NCBI GenBank assembly: GCA_016801845.1
Contig: CM028907.1
Span: 21,888,598-21,952,597 of the forward strand
DNA length: 64,000 bases
Direction of reading: 5' to 3'
DNA from: Polydactylus sextarius
Taxonomy: Eukaryota; Chordata; Actinopteri; Polynemidae
Below, piece by piece: positions 47,122 to 59,720 of the stretch. The position numbers and the translations under genes are program-made. Numbering within the stretch: position 1 is the first letter of the stretch; the number at the start of each line of letters is the position of its first letter. The notes beneath the pieces were generated by a model. It saw nothing but the letters and a program-made list of their open reading frames with translations, was not told where the DNA came from and did no database searches.

Positions 47122-49192
47122 TCACTGACACTGTTCTTCAGTAGTGGGGTAGGTGGTGACAATAACACTCCTTGTCTTTGACATCAAATAATGAATTCTG
47201 TGATTTATTTGGAGAAGGAGAAGTTATTAGTAGTGAGGGAACACTCTGTAAGTTATAGGAGCTGAGACAAAACGTGTTAGACTCACCCCTGGTTTCCCCT
47301 ACGAGACAAAACAGGACAATGTTTGCCAAGTCACTTTAAAAACTGTTTTATATTATGCTCACTAGTCTAGATTTTCAGCGTAAAGCACCATTATGTTGCT
47401 TGTCAAGTTTCTGCAACCGATCCTCAGTTTGAGTTTGGTTCAACTTAGTTCACTGCAGCTGTGAGAGGAGTTCAGCTCTGCAGACTCATCCCATCCACAG
47501 CTTTAGAAAAGCTTGCTCACTTTTAAATGTTCTCTTTTTATATCAGTCCCTGCACTCGTTGCATTTATTCATCCCTGAGGAACTATGAAGGAGTGATTAT
47601 CTCCTTGCAGCTAAAGTAGATAGTTTAGTTTTCCACAAAGCCCACCTCCTCTCAAACTGGCTCCTGCTTCTGACGTTTCCTCTCTATCCTGCTTGGTTTT
47701 CCTACTGGTATGTGTTCTTTATTTATCCACCATTTTTCCCACCGTCCTCCTCCTCCTCCTGTCTGTCTGCTGTCTTTTGATTTACTGCCGGTGGACTGGG
47801 GGGAATCTATGTCTGCAATATCTAATGAGCAGCAGATAACAAACAAGTGCAGTCGCCGAGGTCAGGATGAGGAACGCCACGTGAAGAGGAGAGCGTAGAA
47901 ATGCACAACTCAGATGAGTTAGAAGCAATTAAGGCAGAATCTGCAGGCGAGTCGACAGAAAGCTGTGTAGGACACGAAATAATGAAGAATCTCTCTGGAA
48001 AAATGTGAGAAAAGACGAGCAGGAAGAGTTGACCACAGCTGGACGGCAGCTCAGCAGGATTCCACTATAATACAAACATATCCTGTTCTAAAGAAAGAAG
48101 TGTGCATAGAGAACAGTGTTAATTGTGTGAACATTTATGTCTGAATAACAGTTATATCTATGTGGGTTTGACCTCTATGGTTTGTCCAGATTATCAGTAA
48201 TAAGGGAGACTGATAACCATCTGGAGAAAGAAAAAAAGTCTGGTTGGTAAAATTTAGAATAACACAAAACAGTGTTTAAATGCCTGTGAGCATATGTTTA
48301 ATTAAACGAGTAGGCAGCTCCCAGCAGCACTCTTCAGAGCTAGTGTACTGTTAGACTCCCATAATGCACCTCTAGACCTTTTCTTTAGTGAGAGAAACAG
48401 AGAAATGTTAACGTGAGACCGCAGGCAGACACATGCTTAACGCGCTATTATGCTTCTTTTATTGTAAGAAAACAGCTTTGGAAAAAGTCTTTAGCTGCTT
48501 TTTTTCTTATTTAAATGTTGTATATTAACCACATGTGACAGCAGGGAACCTGTCAATCAAAACTAAAACCAGGCTGTTTCATTATTAATGATTACTAAAG
48601 CTGGATGTGAACAACAGCAGCTTTATCTGTGAGGTCCAGGTGTGGATTAACACAATGAGAAACACATCAGGATGAAGGTGTTGACGTTCAGCACCACATT
48701 AGTGAGAGGGTTGACGAGTAAAAACACCAAATAACGTGGATGAGTGATGTTATGTTTGCAATATGGAGGCTCAATAAGTTCCACTGACACTAGCATTACT
48801 CACAGATAAAACTCTCGCTACATAAATACACTCACATAAATAAAAACGCTGCAACAAAGTGTAGGTTGGAGCGTTTTCAGTGTTACTGTGAGTCGAGTCG
48901 AGTCTCGCCCGTCATCGCACAGATACATCACAACATCCTGATGTTTATTGCAACTTGTGCGATATCTTCTGCCGAACCCTTGAAACACGGCGCCGCTCGC
49001 TCAGCCGACCTGCTACAGTGTGCAAACGCATCACTCTGCCACCGCTGCCGTCACCTGCACTGATAGGCTATTAATCATGACCTGTAACCAATCAGAGAGC
49101 GCCGTCGGCAGGACACGCTCTGTCTCTCTGCTCCAGACCCGAGGAGGTGACCGCAGACACAGAGACACAGACACTGTACTGACTGAGAAGTA

Positions 49193-49260
49193 GAGCTGCA
49201 ACGACTGATTGATTAAACCGATTAAAATCTATTATTAAATTAGTTACCAACTATTTAATA
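49193..49260 (+). repeat. interspersed repeat family E, partial copy 2
   Basis: AGAGCTGCAACGACTGATTG followed by ATTAAACCGATTAAAATC resembles the start of family E. Similarity fades after about 65 bases, so only one end is present. Confidence 0.5.
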
Positions 49261-49789
49261 ATGGATTAGCTGTGTCTATGTTATTATACACAGAAGTACA
49301 GTGGCAACGTTTCTTAATGTGGAAGAAGAGAGACAGCCAGTGCTGCAGTGACTGTAAAGCATCATTAAGCTGCTGATGCTATGAAACAAGAAGAGAAGAA
49401 GAAGAAGATAACCAATGACAGTGTTTGAAAAATGGCAGCAGTGGAGACAGCAGAGGATAAGGCTGTTACAGCAGAGGAGACTAATGTTAGAGTTAACAGA
49501 GAAAAGTGAACAAGCCAAGTCGTCAAAAGTCACAAGTCAAAGTTCCCTGTGCGGTCGGTCATGTAGACAGCTAGTGAACACTAACAGCTAACGGGATGTT
49601 AACTACTTAAATGTACATGTACTGACTAAACCTAGGTTAAATATGTTTAAGCTGTGTACCTACATTATCTGAAAAGTTTTAAAAAGTGTTGTAATTTATA
49701 GATTTCCACAGTGACAAAAACAATGTTAGCTAACAGATAAAAATGACATCAAACTGGTAAACTGAAATATACGATTTCTGCTGCTCTCA

Positions 49790-51015
49790 ACGTTAAAACA
49801 AACTTCCAAACCTGGTAGTTCCAACCCTTGATTGTGATTGGCTGAATCACGTTCAATGTCATTGTAAAACCCATGATTTACCACGGCTCCAGCCGCATTT
49901 CCTTCTATATTACTGCGCAGCGGCCACCGACAAGATTTACACCAAATGGGACAAATTCACCCAACAGGTGAATGAGGTGGCGAAGCAGTAAAATAAGCCA
50001 ATTTAACAAATTTGCCAAAAATGTGCCAAAGGGCCATCAACAGGACAATCCGCAGTATCAGCAGACATGACAATTAGGTCGAAATCCAAACCCATTGAGA
50101 GAAATGAGCCAAAATGCATAGTTTTGCTAACTACAGCGTCCCCTAGACGCCAAACTGATTGAGCCTACTCAGGATGGGTTCAGGAGTCCCTACACTGAGT
50201 TTGATTAAGATAAACTGAGGCTTTGCTGAGATATGAGCTCACTTCCCGTTTAGCGGCTTCGCTTTTGATTTCGATTAGCACAACAAACGCTTTGGTACAA
50301 AAATAAAATCATGTGAGGCTTTTGTCAGGTGTGGTCTGAAGATCTTGTCCATGATGTCAAGTTTCATGACAATCGGACTAAATTTGAGTCCTGTGAAGAT
50401 TTAAGTTTCATTTTCAATAAAATGCAAGTCATGATAATTGACTTCAAGAGATATGAGCAAAAACACATTTTTGATAATTACAGCGGCCCATAGTGGCCAA
50501 ATGATACCAAATTGATTTTGCCTACTCAGGATGTGGTCTGGGGAATGGCCATTAAGTTTGATAAAGATATTTCGAGCTATTGCCACAGCCGCTGATTTTG
50601 ATCGGCTGTGGTAGTCAAGAGTCAAGAAAATTTGTATGAAGGTTTGTCTCAAGATCATGTGGGCCAAGTTTCAAGCCAATCGCTCAAAATTTGTGAGATG
50701 AGTAGCATTTTGAAGATTTATGATGAAATCCAAGATGGCGGAAAATCCATCAAGACGCAAATTGACGTCATATGATGCTTTGGAATCGACTTGATATAAG
50801 GAATCCAATGGTACCAGGTTTGTAAAAATCGACCATATGAGTCAAAAGTTATGAACATAAACATAAGTGCAACTTTGACCAGTTGGTGGCGCTGGACTGT
50901 GCGTGCTGCTGGTATGAAATATACAGAAATTGATATTGAGACTGACCACAGTGAGCATGCCAAACTAGAAAATTTTTGACCAATCAGTTCTATGGGCTGC
51001 CATAGACTCCAATGC
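49790..51015. repeat. complex interspersed repeat block with internally repeated units
   Basis: This stretch has the look of a known kind of teleost high-copy repeat, with phrases such as CCAAGATGGCGG, AGTTGGTGGCGCT and CAAGTTTCATGACAATCGG. Two units are related internally. GCCTACTCAGGATG occurs at 50163 and 50520, each preceded by TA-CAGCG-CCC-TAG sequence. CAAGTTTCA followed by CAATCG occurs at 50358 and 50665. The spacings are therefore about 357 and 307 bases. No coding potential was seen. The outer limits are approximate. Confidence 0.65.
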
Positions 51016-51360
51016 CAGCAGAATAATAAGAAAACATAGTAACTCAGCGGTTGCTTTGCTGCTTTGTAGCTTGGCCACCAATGAAGATTTACCACTGAGT
51101 ATGTCTATATGTTTTGTATGTTTTAGTTTTACACTTTCCTGCATGTCAGTAAGCCTGTGGACGCCAGAAAACGATCTGAGAGTTTAGCTGGCTCAGTGTA
51201 CAGCAATTACACCAATAGACGGCACAATCTGGCAGACTGATATTAATAGTGATATTCAGGCATGAGAGGGAAAAGGGATCTAACAGCACTCCACTCCACG
51301 TTGTGGCTAACAACACCATTTAGCCATGGTAAAACCAGCATAACTCCGGCCTCTTGTGCG

Positions 51361-51663
51361 TTATACATTTCCACTGACAGCCAGATCCACAACGTCTTTT
51401 GAGCTGAGTTTGAATTTCCCGGGCTGAAGCTGGTAAAATTGTTCTGGCGAGGCCACTGTGGTTCTTATTTGCAGCTTTACGGTAGCAACACACATAAAAA
51501 CCTCATTTAAATAGGGCAGTCTCACCACGTTTGCACCTGTTATCAATTGTGGGAGCAATCTAAGTTGATCACCCACAACATGCAAACCAATAGCGCGTGC
51601 AATCTGTTAGCGCACGCAAACAATTTAGCGTCTCTTATCAGGGATCTAGGTAAATCAGGCCCT
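51361..51663 (-). mobile_element. possible Harbinger-like element end
   Basis: The minus strand begins GGGCCTGATTTACCTAGATC and continues with GTTTGCGTGCGCTAACAG and CCTATTTAAATGAGG. That order resembles non-autonomous Harbinger-type elements of fish and amphibians, which start GGGCCTGATTTA. I could not find the partner inverted repeat, so the extent is uncertain. A 74-codon minus-strand frame inside is unrecognised. Confidence 0.4.
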
Positions 51664-54013
51664 TTGTGATTTAAAGCCATTCACCTTAAACTTGTTAACA
51701 CTTCTGACTATGTCTACAAATTAGTAGAATATACGTAACATTTTTTAGTAATGCATTCAAACTTAAATTATTTACGTACATTGTAATTAAAGCATTTAAT
51801 TAAATACAAGGTCTGGGCTAACAGTGGAGTATAACGTTATGCTGTGGAGTTTATATTCATAACAGAAACTGGAGAAATAAATATATATTTCCGTCATTTC
51901 TGTTTATTCACAGCACATGGCTGCATCACACAATGTCCGTTTATTCAGTATCATTTAGCCGTGTCAACATTTTATATCAGTAGTTATTCATTTAAAAAAG
52001 ACAACACGTTTCTTACAGACTCATACTAAACTGTCTCTGTCTAAACTGTCTAAAGAGTCTAGATCTGATACTAAATTTTTTTTAGTTCTTTTTTGCACCT
52101 TTATGTGCAGAAGGGTTGACTGAGAACCTGTAAACTAAATGACAAAAAAGTTTAATGACAAACTAATGGTTAATAAAAAAATAGAAATTATTAGTTGCAG
52201 ACATATTTTTGTGCCTCTAAAAACATGTTGTAGTTAAAATTGGGACAAACTGCAACACAAAGAATGTATTATAACTGATGTGAGTAAAGTCAGGATGTTA
52301 GTTCAGGCTTCCAGTGATTTCACCTCTGGCTCGCTGCTTCGTCGTTCAGGAAACAGGAAATGACCTTATAAATGTCATGTGACACCCGCTGCGACCACAA
52401 ACACTGATGTTCATTGGTGCAACGGAGCGAGAGGCTGATGTCAGTGACGAGACACACCTTAAAGATCAACAGCGGCTCTCTTCATGGTCAAACACTAGAG
52501 GTTTTGATTCAGGAAACACTGTGACCTTTTCTCCGGCTGCCTCCCAGTTGTCTGCTCCATTCATCACACACACAGACACTATGTTTTAACTGTGTGTCAC
52601 TACAGCTGCTCATCTGAGTGGAGCAGGAGCAGGAGGAGGAGGTATGAGGAGGTGAGCAGTCAGACCGCCTAAACTCAACAACAATGGAGACTTCCAATCA
52701 GACATGAACATGAATAAGTGGCATCACCTTGTTCTCTTTCTGCCTGGTGTCAGTTAAACTCCATTGTCTTTGTCATTCTCCTAAATTCCTGTGAGGATAT
52801 GTTGGATGTTCAGTTCCTTTTATCGTTCTATCGAGACGCACTTTTTAAGCAAATTATCTTTTCAGCTCGAAGATGAAGTGTGAAATACATGATAAAGACG
52901 GCGGCCGATGGCAGCTTCTTTTATGCTCTGATAAAATTAATCTTACATAAATGTCAAGACAGCCTGAGCCGCACTTGTGTCGTTCATGTGAAAATTTATT
53001 TCCATCCAGTCTGATATGACTCATACACCCTCCACCGATGAAAACTGGGAACACACCAGAAGTTATGCATGTCAAGTTGAAGAACAACTGGGTGGTTATA
53101 CGATCGATAAGTGACAGAAAAAGAAAATTAATTTAGATACCTTAGGTTCTACGTGTACAAAGTCATTATTTTAGCTCCTAGTTGCCACTTGCAATATATA
53201 TAGTGACAGATGATGCGACAAATTTGTGTTATCTTCAGCTAACTCAGCTACATTAGCTAGCTAGCTGCTCTAATTTTGCAAATGTTTATACCTTAGATAA
53301 TTTAGCCACTAACTAACTTAATTAGTTCAAATAACACAGGTAATTTAGTTTCAGCCTGTCTGCACAGTTTGCTTCAAACTCATTAGACATTATGTCGCCA
53401 ACATCGCACATATCCGCTAACGTTAGCTAATGGTCACTAACGTCATGGCCAACTTTAGCTTCGTAACTTTAGGTCATCCAGTCTTTTATTAAAGCATATT
53501 ATCAAAAAGCAGCATCCATTTTCAAGCTAACATTTGCTTGTTTCTAACTAGCTAAAACTACAATTTTAACCAAAAATTCCATAACAACCAAATGTTAGCA
53601 TTAGTAAATTAGCAATAATAGACAGGGCCCAACTTTATGCTAAGAGAAACATGAACCAACTTAATGCTAACATTTTAGCAAAGCAAGTGGATCAAACCTC
53701 AGTAGTGGCTACAATGTGTTGACTGGGCAATAACAGCACTAAAACTGAACAGTTTTCTAAAAAGACCAGAGTTTCCTGCAGCTACGGACTCTGGAGAATC
53801 ATGGTTTGTCGTTTGAGGAAAGGTGAAGCTAGAAAAGAGCAGAGTGACCGAGGTGAAATCGTGATAAAAATCAATTTCATGATCACCTTTTCTGCAGTAT
53901 CGCCCACCTCAAGGTTTAAGTTGGGTTAGTCTTCCAGCTCTTATTATGTTAAGCAGCAAGCAGCATGGGAATGTACTATGTCCATGACATGTTCCTGCAG
54001 AGACAGTTGTATG

Positions 54014-54062
54014 TTGTGTGTGTGTGTGTGTGTGTGTGTGAGTGTGTGTGTGTGTGCGTGTG
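54014..54062. repeat. (TG)n microsatellite, interrupted
   Basis: TG repeats interrupted once by AG and once by CG. Confidence 0.95.
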
Positions 54063-55532
54063 ATGAGTCCAATTTGCTGTGATATCTGACAGCACCTCTC
54101 TAATTCCCACAGAGGGCTGAGAAGTGGGTAGGAGGGAATTACTACTGTTACATACCCGCCAAGCTGATTACCTATCGACTGGTCTAAACACCCCGGCCAA
54201 GCCACAGTGGGTGTGAATGTGAGTGTGTGTGTGTGTGTGTGTGAAACAGAGTTATCCATGACAATCTAATTCTCCTCGTCTTATTATCCTTATCTCTTCT
54301 TCTTTTAGACATAAAAAGTCGGTGACACATGGTGAATCAGAGACACACATTCACCTGTCGGTTTTATCACGACTGATCGGTCCGGCAGCGGTGCAAAGAT
54401 CAATACGACTACAAGAGGATGACATCATCACCACGTGAGATGAACCCAGGTTGGCCTTTAACGCTCCAATCTGCTCCTCAGATGATACTAATGTGTGTAA
54501 GTTATGATGATTTGTTCCCACAAAAACACAAAACGCACCAATTAATCTCTGGAATAAGTTTCCATCCCAAACGATAATTACTCAACATTAGTTTCTATTC
54601 TACTGTTCTCAGCTTTCAGAAATTAAAATGTGCCAAAGGTGCAGAGCAGGTGCAAAAGGGATAATGGTTTTTATCTGGAGGTAAAATGGATCTGAGATTA
54701 AATGTGACCTGCAGAGCAGCACAGACAAGTAATAATGATCAAACAAATGTGGCTTTTAAAGTAAAGTGCAGAGTTACATGTGTGAGGATGATAAATACTT
54801 TGGTTCCTGAAATGTTCAGGAACAAGTGATTCAAGCCAATAAATGGATGTTACTGTCCCTTAAGATTTATGTCACAAATACAGTTGATGACAGTGCAAGT
54901 CCAGGTGTAAATAAGACGAAATAAAACAACAGTTGGAAGATTCTGTAATTTACAGGTTGGTGGAGTCAACAGGAAGAAAATCAGAGGAGACTTTGTCATC
55001 AAGTGAGGACAAAAAGTTTCTCTCTTCTCTCATATTTTGAAAGACATCTGTATATTTTTTCAATGCAAAACATAAATATTCAAAAAAAAAAAAAAAGGTT
55101 GGTCATATCTGTAAGAAATTACACTGAAAAAGACAATGTTTCCAGTACAAAGTTCAGGATGTAAACCACTGTCATCATCATATATACAGAGTTTTTAGAC
55201 AACGACGATGTATCTAAGTCTGTCAGGATTTAATACGATCAATCAATACTTGACGATATTATTAACTGATCAGTTCACTGTGTAAACTGTGATGTGATAG
55301 TTTTATTTCTGACTGAATGCAAAACAAACCGTTGTTCACAGAAACATTTCTAATGTTTAAGTGTTTTCTTATCAGTTAATTTAATAAATGATTCACATAA
55401 GTCATAAAGAAACAGAGGAAATGTTGTTGTCACATTGGATGAAACAGAACTGAAAGAAGTTGAGGTTTCCATGTTTCTCCATTAAAACAGGATTTTTGTC
55501 AACCTTCACTCATACTCACTGACTCACATATG

Positions 55533-55639
55533 ATGATATGAGCCATGTTTTACCTTTGGATCAATAATATTGGATTGTTAATTACTTAGTCAATGTAATG
55601 ATCCATATCATACCTCCTCTATACAATGATATGGGTCAT
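55533..55639. repeat. three copies of a 14-bp motif in alternating orientation
   Basis: ATGATATGAGCCAT (55533-55546) and ATGATATGGGTCAT (55626-55639) flank ATGATCCATATCAT (55598-55611), which is the inverse form (ATGATATGGATCAT) of the same motif. Confidence 0.8.
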
Positions 55640-58446
55640 TTTGAATGACTTGACTTCAGTACTGGGTCATGTGGACTCAGATATGTGAAGAATAAACAGA
55701 AAACTGTTGGAGACAAGTGAGTGAATCTTTAAGAAAGTAAAACAGTCGGAGAAAGTTGCAACAGACACTTGTCGTCACGTGTGACAACAATTCGATTACA
55801 ATTACAGCACAAAAGTACACAGTACGACTGTTGAGGCAGGTGTTTTAACCACCTCTATTAATCAGACAGAAGCTCTCTACTTCTCTGTTGATAATAATTC
55901 AAAGATAAACAAGAAACTAATTAGCTTAAAAGTTTATTGAGGGAAAAAAAATAATTTGTATTGAACTGTCTGACATCAATTTGACACTTTAACACCAATC
56001 ACAGCTCCAAGTCTGAGCAGCAATTAGACAAACACAAAGACGAGAGACAGGACAATAACGTCAGTGGACGGACAGAGACGTGATATTTAAAAAAGACAGC
56101 AGCAGGAAACAAACAGGAGAAGGATGTGCATTAGCAATAAGTGAACTAACAGGGAGCAAAGCTCATCCATTTCTCTGATTGTATTAACCATTATATGCAC
56201 CACCAACAAAAAAAAAAACAAAAAAAAAAACACACGCACACACTTTACTGCAGCATTAGCATTTAGTATAAAATGGACTGATAAAGTGCAGAAAGAGGCT
56301 GACGGAGGAAAGGGTCAAACCAACTCGACTGCAGCCAGGAGGAGCGTGGGTGATGATGGAGGGTGAACAAACAAGGAGCTTTTAAAAGGTTAAAAAAATA
56401 AACCTTTCATTCACAAGTCATCTGACACACACATACACACATACACACACGATACTGTGTCCAAACACACACGCACGCACGCGCCCCCTCTGTTCAATCA
56501 AAGCAGCTGCCATTACAGTGGCAACAAGCAATGAATCATGGGATTGATGATGCGCCCTTGCAAGGGGACAAGTAATTTCTACTGGTCAGGTGATGAAGGG
56601 AGGACGGAGTGGATGTGGAGAGACGGAGGAGAGGTGGATGAGAGGAAGAGTACGGTTAAGAGAATGAGGATGATATGAGCTCTTCCTCCTCCTCCACCTA
56701 CTCTCATCGACCCACTAACAACAACACCGGAGAAGATGAGGAAGAGGAGCGAGCTGTGGCTTCATAGCTCATCACTGAGGAGAGCTCTATACATCATTCA
56801 CACTCTTCCTCCAACAAGGTGTGTGTGTGCTTGTGAGTGTGTGATTGGTGGAGGAAGAAATGTACAAAACCAGAAATGGAAAACAAACTCGTCCTGTCCA
56901 CGTCTTCCTCTCCAGCATGTCCTCGTTCTGCAGCGAGAGAAATGAAAATTCAAGTCTGCACCGTTGAGTCGTCCAATATATTCTGACCAATATCTCCCTA
57001 TTTCACACACACATACAGAGAGAGAGAGAGAGAAACTTAGGTAGGGTATTAAACGCTGTTTCCTTCAATCCCAGACAGCGGAGCGGTAGCGTCCTCAGCG
57101 GATTAGTGAGAGAGATGGAGACAGAAGGAGAGAAGGATGAGGAAGAAAGTGAGATTGAGGAGAATTAATTGAACAAAATCTGAGGGGAAAAAAATAGAAA
57201 CATGAACAGAGGCTGCAGATCCACAGAAACACCTCAGGATTCAAGTGCAAATCTAACTTAATCAGGAGCGTCGCTTTACAGCCAATACGTCCGATACCCG
57301 AGCCAATCGGACCTCAGAGAGCGACGTGTCCAGTTTGTTTGGAGGAGGAAAGGACGAAGGGGAACTGAGAACTTCACTGTTCACTGGAGATTTATCACGA
57401 TGAGGGAACTGAAGCCAAGGCCGTTGAAGAAGAATCAGTAACTTACAGGATTTATTCTGTGTAATGACAATGTGTTGATTACATTCAGGGACGAAGAGAG
57501 ACAAAGACGAAGGGCTACGACGCTATTTTCAGCCAGTGTCAGTAGGTCGGACGTCATTTTGAAACCTGTGCACCGATTCACTAACTATCACCAAATGTCT
57601 GCTAGCTTTAATGCTAATTGTCGCCAAAGAAAGTTAATTAGACTATTTCAAATTTGTTCGCAGTTTATGAAAAGCCGCTCACAAGCAGACGTCGTATAAT
57701 GAAGAACAATTTAAAGATGCTTCAGTAACCACGAGTTTACTTCTATTTGTTCTGTATTGTTTTAATAATTCCACATAATTGCGCAAACTGAGGTTTTACC
57801 ATAAGTTTAACTCTCCAACCAGTGAATTGTATGACTTTTGACACTGAAGCGAAGTTTATATGCTGTGCAACAGAGGTTGTAAAATTAGAGCATGAAGGTG
57901 AATTTATTAGCTTTATTGTACAATCGTTAATATTCATAAAAACATAACATAAAGGTAATGTCCAACTTGGCACTAATTTGACCAACTGAGCCACAGTTTA
58001 ATCTACTTTGGACTAGAGACCAAAGTCTGGTCCAATCATCTAAATTATTTTGATCTTTATGTTTTTCTTCTTTCCTTTCTAATAATGTACTTTGTGGCTA
58101 AATAGTGTTATTACAAATAGATTTTGTTTTTGGAGCAAATAAAGTAATCATTTTACACTTGGACTGTGTTTAGCCTCAGACTATAAAATTAATTTGTGAT
58201 CAAATTGTTATTATCAAAATTTATTCTCAAACTCTTGCACCAGTAGTGACGTCTACTACAGTGAACCTCATTTGGTCCATTATTTATTCTATCAACTGTT
58301 TTTTTTTTTTATGTAGAAGCTTCTAAAAATATCTCTTTATCACACAATGTGTGACCGTCATCACAATGTTATTTGTGTCTGACTTTAAACTAAAATATCT
58401 AGATACTAGAGATGATGAAAAGTGCCACCACCTTTCCATCCACACG

Positions 58447-58563
<117 letters not shown>

Positions 58564-59579
58564 TAACTGAATAATGTTGAGAACAGACAATGAGAGCGTC
58601 TCTCCCTGCTCTCTGTCTAGTAATGTAGCCTTCGTAAAACCCACACACACTCTCTCCTCTGCCAAAGTAAAACACAATTCATTTTAAAAGGAACATCAGC
58701 ACATCCAGTCACATGCCCACACACACATACAGGTGTCAGCTTTGTGTGTGTGTGTGTGTGTGTCCATGTAAAGATGACGTCAGCATAAATGGTGCTCTCG
58801 GTGATGGCGGCTGTAATTTGGCCCACTCACCATCAGCAGCACAAGTCAATACTAATTGCTATTAACATAATGACTGCAAATGAACATTTGGGTCTCTGCG
58901 TTTTATGGTGCCAGTAAAGAAAATGCTTAAGAAGCCGGCGAGCCACCATCTCTGATCAAATTTACATAAAAATATATCTAATTAGGATAAAAACAGTGAC
59001 CGCAAACAGTGTGAGAGCTGTTCCATCTCATCTGCCGGTGGTCACGTGACCTTATGGCTTCGTGGTGATGATTCCCTTAGCGCTCCAGGCTGCACATGTC
59101 ACAGTCAGCCATGACACTAGAGTCAGTGCAAATTAGGTGCCACACAGCAGTTTCAGTGGCAAAAATGACACTTGCATCACTGTTTAAATTGGTGTAAAAT
59201 ATAAACAACAGATGAATTTAGTTGCTGCAGCTCATCTTTAATATCCTGCTCTTTGTGGGAAAAAACTTTTTTAACTCCCTGAAGAATCAGGTAGAGTCTG
59301 AAGTGAATCACAAAATGAAACAACTGTAACTGTGCTGAGTCTTTTCAGACTCAACAGTCAGACTATGTTGACTCAAACTAGTAACACAGTTTATTGCAAA
59401 GACTTTGCTGTGAGTGTGTTAGATATAAAATGTTGTATTTCCTACTTCATAGAGACATTGCTCTCTATATGAAACAGCAAAAACAATCAACACCGCTCAG
59501 AAAACTCCTCTGGTAACAGGAAGTGGATAGAAATTTAGGATCTTATGTCACTATACCGTTCAACTTGAGCTGAGTGTTG

Positions 59580-59720
59580 CTGCTGATTTATTGATTCGAT
59601 TCGATTAATTTCCAGAATATTTCAGTTTCAGGACCAGTTTTCCCTAAATATGAAATAAAGTTTCACAAAACTAAAGCTGCAGATTTTACTAATATTGATC
59701 CCAAGGTTCCCTCTATTCAT
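59580..59720 (+). repeat. interspersed repeat family A, copy 4
   Basis: It contains GAATATTTCAGTTTC, AATATGAAATAAAGTTTCAC and AAAACTAAAGCTGCAGAT in family order. It is the most diverged of the five copies and lacks the TG-adjacent portion. Confidence 0.65.
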
